64,000 nucleotides of DNA from assembly GCA_947561395.2 (NCBI GenBank), contig OX387182.1, forward strand, positions 36,263,949-36,327,948. Reading direction: 5' to 3'. Made by a program: the position numbers and the translations under genes. The DNA is from Buxus sempervirens (taxonomy: Eukaryota; Streptophyta; Magnoliopsida; Buxales; Buxaceae). The notes under the pieces were generated by a model, which saw only the letters and a program-made list of their open reading frames with translations, searched no databases and was not told the DNA's origin. The first letter of the stretch is position 1. Each line of letters begins with the position of its first letter. Positions 54,660 to 64,000 of this stretch are shown here, piece after piece.

Positions 54660-57600
54660 GTGGCTTCCAATTTGCAACAAGTCAAAGTTAATCTCTCTAA
54701 TCATGTCAATTACCAAGAAACCTTCTATCGTCAACAAGAAAGAACTAAATGGTTTCAGGAAGGTGATAGAAACACTAAATTTTTTTATGCATCTCTGCAA
54801 GTTCGTCGACAAAATGCTTTAAATGCTCTCAACGGGTCAAGTGTGTTATCAAATTCTGATGAAGCAATTAATTACTTTGCAAATCAATTAACCAAAGATC
54901 AGCAGTTGATATTGAATGAATGTCTTTCTCATATTCCTTCTTTGGTCAGCGAAGCAGATAATGATATGTTGACTAAAATCCCGTCCATGGAAGAGGTTAC
55001 TATTGCTGTTTTTGATCTCTATCCAGATAGTGCTCCAGGTCCTGATGGTTACACAAGGTGGTTCTTTCAAGGTAGCTGGGACATAGTGAAACTTGCTGTT
55101 TTTAAGGCTGTCAAAGAATTTTTTGAAGGTGGTTTTCTTCCTACTTCGTGCACAGCATCTCATATTACTCTTATACAGAAGATAGATCATCCATCATCTA
55201 TTGCTGATTTTCGCCCAATCAGTCCATGTAATTATACATACAAAATCATCTCAAAGGTTTTGGCCTCCAGATTGGCTTCCATTCTTCCTAGAATTATTAG
55301 TCCTGAAGAAAGTGCTTTCATCAAAGGCAAGGTCATTTCTGATAATATTTGTCTTGTTCAACAGGAAAATATTGTAGGTAATATCATTCTAAAATTAGAC
55401 ATGGCAAAAGCTTTTGATCGTATGGACTGGTTTTTTATTTTTGAAGTGTGCAAAAGATTTGGTTTTTCTAGTACTTGGTGCAATATAATTTTCTGTTGCA
55501 TTTCCAATTGCTGCTTTAGCATATAGATTCAAGGGAAAGCATGTGGTTTTTTTTAACTCCTCTTGAGGCCTCTGCCAAGGAGATCCTTTATCTCCTCTTC
55601 TTTTCATTCTTGCTGAGGAAGTCCTTAGTAGAGGCATTAAAAATCTGGTATTATTTGGAAAAATTGCAAGATACTACTCTGGAAGAAATAGCATTCAAGT
55701 TTCTCATCTTCTTTATGCTGATGATATTTTGATATTTACAAATGGGACCAAATCTTCTCTTTATCATCTAATTCATTTTCTTGATTTATATGAGAAGGCA
55801 TCTGGCCAGAAGCTAAATAAAAGCAAAAGTTGTTTCATAGTATCATCCAAGACTACTGCTTCAAGAATAGCTTTGATTCAATAGGCCACTGGGTTTTCAA
55901 GGTTGGTTGGACAAAATTCAAAAGAAGATAGAATTCAGAAGAAGATAAGTGGATGGAAATCCAAATTGTTATCTCATGGAGTTAAAGTTACACTCATTCA
56001 AAGTGTATTATCTAGCATACCTCTTCATTTGTTATCTGCAACTCTAGTCCCTAAAACTATCATTACAAGATTGGAATCATTATTCAATAATTTCTTTTGG
56101 GGAGAAAGTGCAGATTATGGTTATAAAAGACATTGGGTAGCCTGGGATCAAATTTTCCTCCCTAAAGAGGAAGGTGGTTTGAGAATTAAGACTGTGAAGG
56201 ATGTAATGAAGAGTTTCCACATTAAAATGGGGTGGAGAGTCATGCATGATAATGGTCTTTGGGCAAGTTTTATAAGATCAAAATATTGCCATTCAACTTC
56301 TCTCAAGCAAGCTGATTTCAAATCCGGTATCTCAAAGATTTGGAGAGCAATTTTAAAAGTGAAAGATGATATTGTTTCCAACACCGGGTGGATTATTGAA
56401 GAAGGTATGGTTAATTTCTGGTATAATAGATGGTCTCCTCATGGTCTTCTTGCTGATTATGTGAATGAAGATAATATATCAAATCCTAACCTTCAAGTGG
56501 CCGGTATAATAGAGAATAACACCTGGAACTTGGAAATTATTTAGCCTTCTCTTCCTCTTGACATAAACAGATCCATTGAAACAGCTTGTCCCCAACTAAA
56601 TTCTCTTCATGATAAAGCGGTTTGGCTTCCTTCTCCAAATGGCAAGTTCTTTGTTAGTTCAGCTTGGCAACACACTAGACGCAGAGCTCCTATCTCATCC
56701 ATTAATAATTTTTGGAAGTCTTTTATTCCCTCCAAAATCTGCACTTTTGCTTGGAGAATTCTCAAAGGAGAGCAATCCCTACAAATGATAGAATAAAAAA
56801 TTGTGGGATTCTTTTGTGCTCCAAATGCAGTTGTTGCAAGCATGCCAAGGAAGAAAGTCTTGATCACCTTTTCTCGCTTGGTGATATTGCACAGAAATTT
56901 TGGATGCACTTTGCTCAGAAAACAAACATTCAATTCCATCCATTGCATGATACAAATAGTAGAATATCTTACTGGTTTGGCCGAATAGGTAAAAAAGACC
57001 AGTTGGGATTACTTCTTCTTTCTTTGCCTTTATTTGTTATTTGGGAAATATGGCTTGCAAGGTGCAATCATTGGTTAGAAGACCAAGTAATGGAGGCTGA
57101 TAAAATTATTTTCAAGATCACTCATAGGCTATAAGAAGCTGTTTACCTTACTAAGCCTAAAGTTCCTTGTTCTTCTTCTAGAAAGATTGTTCTTGATTCT
57201 CTTCACATATACTGTCCTCATATTAGCAGCTCTCAGGCTAAGTTAGTCAAATGGGAGAGGCATCACACAAGCACCATTATTCTTAACATTGATGGCGCCT
57301 CTAAAGGCAATCCAGGTGTGAGTGGACGTGGAGGAGTTCTTAGAGACAGCTCTGGTAATTTCATCATGGGGTTTTCAGCGCATTATGGGATTTCTTCTAA
57401 TACTAATGCAGAAATTTTGGCATTAAGAGATGGGCTTCAATTGGTAGATAATGAAGGTTTTCATAACTTTATCATTGAATTTGATTCTAAAGTTATTACA
57501 AATACTATAAATTATAACACTTCTATTCCTTGGAAGTGCACTTTTTTTATTATTTATAATTAATGAGAGAAATGATATAAATAGAGTAGAAAAAACAATA

Positions 57601-57970
57601 CAGACAAAAGGACCCATGAGAAATGGGTCCTCAAAATACGAACTCATAATGCATAAAGAGCATAAAATGCATAACAAACAGACCCCACATAAAAATCCCT
57701 GCTAAGAAGCCATAAGAGAGAGGCAGAAGCTGTGCCAATCTCTCACAATCTCTGAAATAGACAGTCCTCTGAACTCAATGCGAACGGAAACCCACAAGGC
57801 AATCGACGTCATAGAATTTTCCAGGACATGCTCCACATTGGAAGTGCACTTTTTGGTGGAAAGAAATTCTTTCAAGAATAGAAAAGTACAATAGAAGTAT
57901 TCAACACATTTATCAAGAAGCTAATACAGTGGCTGATGCTCTTGCTAATGAAGGATGTAACTTTTTGCTA
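54660..57970 (+). pseudogene. LINE ORF2 remnant: reverse transcriptase and RNase H
   Basis: The longest frame, 54660-55526, covers TKWFQEGDRNTKFFYASLQV, DSAPGPDGYTRWFFQGSWD, DFRPISPCNYTYKIISKVLA and KLDMAKAFDRMDW. The frame then breaks; the catalytic YADD lies at 55714-55725 in another frame (LLYADDILIF). The next parts are 55903-56544 (WKSKLLSHGVKVTLIQSVLS, NFFWGE, HWVAWDQIFLPKEEGGL), a zinc-binding-RVT part near 56700-57130 (CSCCKHAKEESLDHLF) and RNase H at 57285-57545 (NIDGASKGNPGVSGRGGVLR, NAEILALRDGL) resuming at 57855-57960. At least four lesions are present, so no active enzyme is encoded. Confidence 0.85.
57547..57837 (-). mobile_element. Small antisense non-LTR insertion with 17-bp target duplication
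   Basis: The 291-bp insert is flanked by an exact 17-bp direct repeat TTGGAAGTGCACTTTTT (57530-57546 and 57838-57854). On the minus strand it ends in an A-rich tail (ATTATAAATAATAAAA). Its start resembles a LINE C-terminal region (ENSMTSIALWVSVRIEF). A long target duplication with an A-rich tail marks target-primed reverse transcription. It is a 5'-truncated LINE or a LINE-derived SINE, inserted in the RNase H region of the host LINE. Confidence 0.75.
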
Positions 57971-58015
57971 ATAAAGTAAGGAAATTCCCCACTCCCACAC
58001 ATATAGCACAAACTA

Positions 58016-58299
58016 GAAAAGAAAACCCCAAAAAAAATGTCTACTCAATCATCCACAATAGCATGTCAATGCACTAAAGAGAATAAGATATTCTAGATGT
58101 GAAAAAGAACCAACCCATAAATAAGAGGCTTTCTATGTACTCCCTACAGATAATCAGATAAATATTAACATAACTATCAATCAGAGGAAGAAAAGAAAAT
58201 TAAGAGGTTTTCTATGTACTCCTTACAACTTCAGCCCAGGGCACATAAGCAAGGAGAAAACTTTATGAATTTATTCTCCCTTGATGATTATTGATTGTG
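58016..58299. other. LINE 3' end and flank, no gene seen
   Basis: An A-rich stretch near 58015-58035 may be the LINE tail. A short direct repeat (TTCTATGTACTCC at 58130 and 58211) is the only other structure seen. Confidence 0.4.
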
Positions 58300-58304
58300 T
58301 TATA

Positions 58305-61217
58305 TGTAAAACCCCGAATTTCCACCTAATAAATAAATAAATAATAAATAAAAGACAATATGAGTTAAGTGAAGATTTAGAGGTAAGTAATTCAAATAGG
58401 TCATAAATTGTAAATAAAGAAAGAATTTTAATGAAATTAACCTAAAAGAGTAAAAAAGGTATTTTGGTAATTTTCAGAAAAAGGTAATTAGTAAATAGAT
58501 CATTAAATAATAATTAGCATTGGAAAATAGAAGAAAATAAATTATTTTGACAAGTTAGAAATTAAAAGAAATTAATAAAAGCCTAAAAGTGGGAAAAAGG
58601 GTAATTAGGAGATTTCACGTCTTAATTTGGAGAAAATAAGGTTGTAGGTGATAATAATGTTTAATTAAATATTTTGCAAGAAAATAGGTTATAATTAGGA
58701 GTTTAGATAATAAGAAACTTAATTAGGATTGTTAAGTAGAAAAATAGAAGGTGGAGAAAAAGTAGGAATTAAATTAGAAGGTGTTAGACATTAATTAGAC
58801 CATGGTTGGGTTAGCCCAAATTAAATTAGCCAATTAGGGTTGGTTTAGAATTTCTAAAGCTTAGTATAAATAGGAAACTACGGTTAGACAAGAGAGAATT
58901 TTCGTGGGTTTCTTATGGAGAGAAAGGAGAGAGAGAAAGGAAGGAGGTTTCTAATGGAGGTGTTTGACCAGCCACCATCAAAATATGATCGGGGAAAATC
59001 CGTACGGTGGATCGCCTTCAAATTTGGAGGTTTTGTTCATCACTGATGGAACTACATTGTATACGATGGAGATTTGAATTGAAAGAGTCTAGCTTGGTGC
59101 GTTTGGGAGCAAAAGTCAGGTCTAGAATTAGAAGTTTCAATGGAAGAAGGATTTAGCGTATAAAGCAAGTAGTAACCCTTGGAAAACGTGAGGAACTGCA
59201 TGATTTCATTTTCTGTGATTTCATATGGATTGAATGGATTAGTCAGAACAGTATTTACATGGAATTAAATTGTTTATATTTTAGTATTTGGTGTTCTTGA
59301 AGGATTTGTTGAAATAATGGAGAAAACTTGGTTTGATCATGAAATAAATTATAGGATGGTATTTTATTAATAAGAATTGATCTAGAAGGTTTTAGGAATG
59401 TTTTTGAATGTTATTAGATTAATTTAGACCAAAGAAACATATAGCAAAAGTATAAAAATCCGAACTTTGCAAATCTGGAAAATTCTGTTAAAAATTGCAC
59501 TAGCGCCTAGGATCGCCCAGCCCTGTAGAGGTAGGCGCTCTAAGCAGAATTTGTAGATTTTGGTGACTTTTAGAATCCGAATAAATCTCTAATAATTTTT
59601 CTAGTATCTTAACTATTCTAACATCTTTATGAAGGCCTAATTGAGGTATAGAAAATATAAAAATTAAATTTAATAAACATCCAAATATTTAATGTCTTAA
59701 TGGTAAAATAGTGTATAAAAAGGCCTAAACAATGGAGAATAATGTTAGAAATAATATCCCTGGTATTTATAGCTTATAAACATCTTCTAAACTTTATTTT
59801 AGGTCTGTAGAACATGCTGGAGAAATAAAATACAGAAAATTCAAATAGAAACTAGCTTAGGTGTTAAGGTAGGAAATTGGATTCTAATAAAAGGGATTAA
59901 TAAAGAAAACTCTAAGTAAGATTGGATTTACTTTATTTTGAGCTTTAAATAGGAATATTGGCTACTGGAATTGCATAAACTCAGATTTTATCGGATTTAT
60001 GATACTTGAGTTTTATTTTAAATATAATTGGAAGAATTGCATATGTTATTCTGAAAAAGCCTATAATTGGATTTGTAATGATTGAATCATGATTTTCACT
60101 TGGAATGGAATACTTGGGTATGGTTTGGTATGTGGTATGATGTTGTTCACTTTACTTTTACGGTTGGGTGATACGGCTTCTGTGGTTGAGTTGATATTAA
60201 CTTTTATGGCAGAGATGGGTAATCCTCTGTGTAGAGATGTGTAATCCTTTACGGGTAAAAGTGTGTATGCCTCCTACAGTAGCGTGTCCTCCCATATGTG
60301 GTTTCATCGTGGTTTGTGTTAGTGGACTTAGCTGTATATGGATCCATAGTTTCGGCTGGTTAGCTAAGTGGTATTTAGTTTGGGTTGAGTTACTCCTATA
60401 TGCGAGCGCGCTTCCCTTTGCAAGTTAGTTTGCTCTGGGAAGGTCCTATGTCTGGAGGGACACCCCGGTGAGCCGCTGGTGATTTCCTGTACATGTGGAT
60501 AAGCGACCACACTCCATGTATTGATTCTGGTGCTGCATGCTGGTGGTATGTCCAACTCTGCGGGGTTTGTGTGCAATAAGTCGGTGACTACGGCTCTTGC
60601 CTAAGCTGTGCTGCATGGGGCTTGAGTATCATTAAGTAGCACTGCCCCTAAGCCGCACGGTGGAATAGCAGTTAGTTGAGTGTCATCTCAAATACTTATC
60701 ATCCTTGTGAGTCCTGCAATGGCACGTGTTTTATCGCCTTATTTGTAATTGTCCTGAATAACTGGGATTTCTCGTCTTATCGTTGATTAATCGAATACCT
60801 CATGATTATTGCTTACATTGGTCTGTTTCAAATTGCATGCACCTACTACTTGTTGAGATGTAAATCTCACTCCGTTTTCCCCTATTTTTCAGGTTGCTTG
60901 GAGAGATCGCGAAGATGGGGTTTTAATTTGATGGGTAGAATTATAATTGGTATTAATGCCACATGTTGATTAGATAAACTTTATGGTAAACTGAATTGAT
61001 ATTATTGAATAAAGAATTGTTTTTATTGGCCACCATAACTCTGATGTAATTAATTCATTAAAGTTTTAAAATTATTGTGAATCTTGGTTTGTATCTGACC
61101 CCAGCTTCGTGGTAACACCTCGAGTTTGGTTGTTGAACCGGACTTGGGTTGTTACAGTAGCGAACCGGGTTCGGGTTGGGTGCCGGTTTTGCACTGACCC
61201 GGGTTCGGGGCGTTACA
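58305..61217 (+). mobile_element. Solo giant LTR, 2.91 kb
   Basis: The LTR starts TGTAAAACCCCGAATTTCC and ends GGTTCGGGGCGTTACA, flanked by an exact duplication TTATA (58300-58304 and 61218-61222). It carries a short GC block (AGGCGCT motifs, 59500-59555), the module TGCATGCACCTACTACTTG, the hairpin TGAGAT-GTAA-ATCTCA (60854-60869 or so), TTTTTCAG (CAG 60890-60892), and then LLGEIAKMGF and a stop. Same superfamily as the LTR at 630-3105. Confidence 0.85.
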
Positions 61218-61222
61218 TTATA

Positions 61223-61643
61223 CGCCAAACCAGTTTAGCAAGAAATAACACAAATAATTACATATGGAAAGCGAGGAAGAAAGACTTAAATAATAAAATG
61301 CCTTTTGGATCGTGGAATAAACCTTATGATCCTTTAATTGTAATATCTGGAATTTTATTAAATATTTTAATTAGTTAATCTGAGAATTATTGGGGATTTA
61401 TTCATTAATCTGGTATTATCTTATTCTCGGAACTGCAGAGGGAAACTAAGATGAGAAGTTTAAAGGAGATCCAACAGCTAGATAAAAAGTTATAAAGGTA
61501 AGTAACGCTTTATGAAAATCTCTTTTATTTAATTGGTTAGTGTTGATGAGGTACCTAGAGGAGCAACACAAAGTCTCTTCCTTTAAAATATTAGGGTTAA
61601 TGAGGTTTATGCATGCATGGGACTTTGAAGAGAGTTTCATTTG
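61223..61643. other. No gene recognised
   Basis: AT-rich sequence. A short stretch near 61441-61500 (after GGAACTGCAG, up to AAAG|GTAAGT) is bounded by acceptor- and donor-like sequences but has no recognisable protein. Confidence 0.3.
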
Positions 61644-61651
61644 GTTTTTGT

Positions 61652-61902
61652 CAGTGGTGAAACTAGGACTCCAAATCTGAGGGGGCAAAAAAAATTTTCA
61701 ATTAACACTTCTCATGAAATATAAAAATTTTAATAAGTTAGGGGGACAAACCATAAATTTTAGAGGGGGCAAAACATAAATTTCAATTAAAACATATAGG
61801 AAAAAATATATTTTAAATTAAAAAATAAAATTTTAGTTGGGGGGGGGGGGGGGGGGGGGTGGCGCAATTCTCCCCTCTAGCTGTAAGGTGGTTCCGCCAC
61901 TA
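61652..61902. mobile_element. hAT-type MITE with 8-bp target duplication
   Basis: The termini are CAGTGGTGAAACTAGG and GGTGGTTCCGCCACTA (imperfect inverted repeats), flanked by an exact 8-bp duplication GTTTTTGT (61644-61651 and 61903-61910). The 8-bp duplication and the CAGTGG-type terminus indicate hAT. It contains a run of about 21 G near 61840. Non-coding. Confidence 0.8.
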
Positions 61903-62494
61903 GTTTTTGTGGTTGGTGGCTGAAGCAAAAGAAGGAAGAGGTAACTTCATGCCAAAAAAAGTTCAGCAAGGATATGAGTTCTTATCATCGATTTACGAGT
62001 GGTTTGTGGATGGATTGATCAAGGAAATTTTCGGAAGTAGTTTTACTTGGGATTTATTGCATGGGAGATAAGTAGAAAGACTTCTAAATCCAAAACCTTG
62101 CATGTTTTTTGGTTTAGACGACAAACAGAAGTCTTGTGAGATTTATATTGCTTGGATTTTAGAGTTTTGTATGATCTAGAAATCTGTTTTATTGTATTAC
62201 TTGATCAAAGCATGTTTAGAGATGAATTTATTGTGTTTGGATGTTTTGATATATTTTTTAGATTTCTGGAAATTCTAACAAGATTTGAATGCAACGAATA
62301 TGTTTTCTGGGTGGTTTAGAAGAGTTTTATATCATATCCTCTCCACCTAAGTGCGACACGCGTCCCTCCCTTTTCCTCTCTCCTAAGTGAACGGCAACGG
62401 CCGTTCGCTATCCATCCGTTGGAACCTCCCGCTCAAGCATGCGCAAATCATCACACTTAGTGTATTTTTGCAATCTTTACAAATTTAAGAACCG

Positions 62495-63150
62495 GCCATG
62501 GTGGGACTTGTAACCAGGTATGGTGGGACTTGTAACTAGGTATGGTGGGACTTGTAACCGGGCATGGTGGGACTTGTAACTAGATTTGTAACGGGGCATA
62601 GTGGAACTTGTAACGGGGCATGGTGGGAGTTGTAACTAGGCATGGTAGGACTTGTAACGGGGCATGGTGGGATTTGTAACCAAGCATGGTGGGACTTGTA
62701 ACGGGGCATGGTGGGACTTGTAACAGGCATGGGGGGACTTGTAACCAGACATGGTAGGACTTGTAACGGGGCATGGTGGGACTTGTAACCGAGCATGGTT
62801 GGACTTCTAACGGGGCATAGTGGGACTTATAACCATGCATGGTAGGACTTATAATAGGCATGGTGGGATTGTAACCAGGGATGGTGGGAATTGTAACCAG
62901 GCATGGTGGAACTTGTAACAGGCATAGTGGGACTTGTAACCAGACATGGTAGGACTTGTAACGGGGCATGGTGGGACTTGTAACCAGGCATGGTAGGACT
63001 TGTAATCAAGCATGGTGGGACTTGTACTTGTAACGGGGCATGGTGGGACTTGTAACCATGCATGGTAGGACTTGTAACAGGTATGGTGGGACTTGTAACA
63101 AGGTATGGTAGGACTTGTAACGGGGCATGGTGGGACTTGTAACCAGGCAT
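62495..63150. repeat. Minisatellite, 22-23 bp unit
   Basis: About 28-30 imperfect tandem copies of a unit reading GGCATGGTGGGACTTGTAAC plus a variable CAG/GG/TAG end. Two unit types (…AACCAG and …AACGGG) alternate over parts of the array, suggesting a higher-order dimer of about 45 bp. Long minus-strand frames across it are products of the repeat and not genes. Confidence 0.85.
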
Positions 63151-63502
63151 TATTACTGTCAGTAAGTGTATCCTTTGCCATAGTTAAGAAGCCTAAATGA
63201 TTAATTTGAACCTATATAAAATTTTCTTGTGACTTAATTACCTACAATGGTGGTTTTGGTCCATAATTATAATTTTGATATGAGAAAATTTTATAGCCTA
63301 AAAATGGGAATAGGATGAAAATTGATGTAACCACGTGCTCATAAGGCGTATGCCTTGTCAAATTAGTTTTTACTGATATATTTCCAGTATCAACAATTAG
63401 TTTTTACTGATGTAACCATGGCCGCCTAACGGATCTGGAAACTCTGTTTTCCTCATTATTTTGAGCTACAGATTATTTGAAGAGAAGTCAATGTTAGGGC
63501 CA

Positions 63503-63671
63503 ATGATGAAATTGAAACCTCTTTGGTTCTTAACGGTGGCCCTAGTATTGATATCCACCACGGCCCAGCTTCCTTCACAAGACATTTTGGGACTACTTGA
63601 GTTCAAAAAGGGAATCAAACATGATCCCACGGGTTACATTCTTGATTCATGGAATGAGGAGTCTATTGAGC
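63503..63671 (+). pseudogene. GHR1: GHR1-like LRR receptor kinase, first-exon fragment
   Basis: The frame opens MMKLKPLWFLTVALVLIS (signal peptide, ending near TTAQ) and continues QLPSQDILGLLEFKKGIKHD, PTGYILDSWNEESIE. This is the LRRNT_2 N-terminal domain of GHR1-type LRR receptor-like kinases, in plants a plasma-membrane protein of guard-cell signalling. The conserved continuation with paired cysteines and LRRs is missing: after about 63671 the sequence turns into GAAGCAAGAGGGAAGGGACG, a unit repeated at 63737-63765, and stops at 63695. An upstream ATG at 63491 adds four residues. Only about 57 codons of roughly 1000 are left. Confidence 0.75.
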
Positions 63672-64000
63672 GAAGCAAGAGGGAAGGGACGGAGTGAGGA
63701 GCTTCTCTTTATCTCTCTTTATTTTATTCGTTTGAGTGAAGCAGGAGGGAAGGGACGGAGTGAGTAGAAGGACGAAAACTAACGGAAAGAGAGCAAACAG
63801 CCCTTGGGTTTGTTGAGGTGAGAGGAAAGTATGCTTGGACGCGTGTCGCATGCTAGGCATTCGAACGACGGTTCGAAAGACCGTTCGGTGGAGAGGATGC
63901 GGGCTCCCTTAGGTGTTGAAACCAGAAAACTCAGTAAACCCAGAAATTTTCAGATTTGGGCGGCAACTGACCCATGCTCGAGCAGCCATCAAGTACAGCT
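63672..64000. other. Repeat-like flank of the GHR1 fragment
   Basis: A unit GAAGC(A/G)(A/G)GAGGGAAGGGACGG is repeated (63673, 63738). Near 63836-63900 the sequence ACGCGTGTCGCATGC...GGTGGAGAGGAT is an inverted, partial match to ATCCTCTCCACC...GCGACACGCGTCC at 62335-62373. These could be subterminal parts of one element enclosing the minisatellite and the GHR1 fragment. Confidence 0.35.

Larger units (their letters stand above)
50660..58015 (+). mobile_element. 5'-truncated L1-type LINE, degenerate and interrupted
   Basis: The copy begins within the endonuclease region (HIWARLDRFLVSSQ, FKFQKMWLSHNDF at 50750-50930) and continues VLKSWNWEVFGNVHRKVDEL at 50980-51060. It is split by the solo LTR at 51105-54656, and resumes exactly at the duplicated CAAGT. 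RT, a zinc-binding-RVT region and an RNase H domain follow to about 57965. A small antisense insertion lies at 57547-57837. Several stops and frame changes break ORF2. It lies in or next to the displaced BIG5 intron. Confidence 0.8.

Noticed and set aside
62536-63181. Long minus-strand frames rich in Pro-Tyr-Lys-Ser-His-His repeats
   Set aside because: They are translations of the 22-23 bp minisatellite, open in several overlapping frames at once with no independent start context.

Overview
This is nuclear DNA from a flowering plant, probably a eudicot with a large, repeat-rich genome. The evidence is plant-type spliced genes (eIF3c, BIG5/MIN7, a GHR1-like receptor kinase), a chloroplast ndhH fragment in nuclear DNA, Gypsy, Copia, LINE, Cassandra, Harbinger, hAT and Mutator-type elements, and the very high share of solo LTRs. 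I cannot name the species. No gene in the window looks intact except a retrotransposon gag.

Layout. 1-5.5 kb: TE layers (tail of a non-coding LTR family, a 2.5 kb solo LTR, a Cassandra solo LTR, and an antisense LINE ORF1 carrying a Mutator-type MITE). 5.5-18.3 kb: an eIF3c gene on the + strand with a 5'-UTR intron, three recognisable exons and a 9.6 kb second coding intron; it has a 4-nt frameshift and lacks its last exon. 19.8-24.1 kb: exons of an ARF-GEF of the BIG5/MIN7 type on +, split by a 3.7 kb Harbinger-like element. 24.4-47.2 kb: the next consecutive BIG5 exons, in order, on the - strand. The gene has therefore apparently been cut by an internal inversion, and it also carries stops, frameshifts and lost splice sites. 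Its introns hold a 12.1 kb nest (solo LTR, with a gag-only Gypsy element and a second solo LTR inside it), an RTE-type LINE, two solo LTRs in inverted orientation, and a 3.2 kb element inserted at a splice acceptor. 50.6-58 kb: a degenerate L1-type LINE interrupted by a 3.55 kb antisense solo LTR and a small antisense non-LTR insertion. 58.3-61.2 kb: a further solo LTR. 61.6-64 kb: a hAT MITE, a 22-23 bp minisatellite, and the first exon of a GHR1-like LRR receptor kinase that breaks off abruptly.

The most interesting signal is inside the giant LTRs (2.4-4.1 kb). Six of them, clearly diverged and in both orientations, share one architecture: a short GC-rich repeat block; about 1 kb later an array of short tandem repeats that in at least four copies form hairpins; then a module with ATGCATG, a small hairpin, a pyrimidine tract and a CAG like a 3' splice acceptor; then a short reading frame starting near a Gly-Glu and ending at a stop. 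In three of them the peptide is clearly homologous. In the solo LTR at 630-3105 four hairpins keep the same loop while the stems differ in sequence yet stay complementary, with G-U wobbles, which points to RNA-level constraint. A separate family of non-coding LTRs also carries hairpin arrays.

Exon and element coordinates were read by eye. Family names rest on remembered protein signatures and on target-site duplications seen directly; no database search was run.
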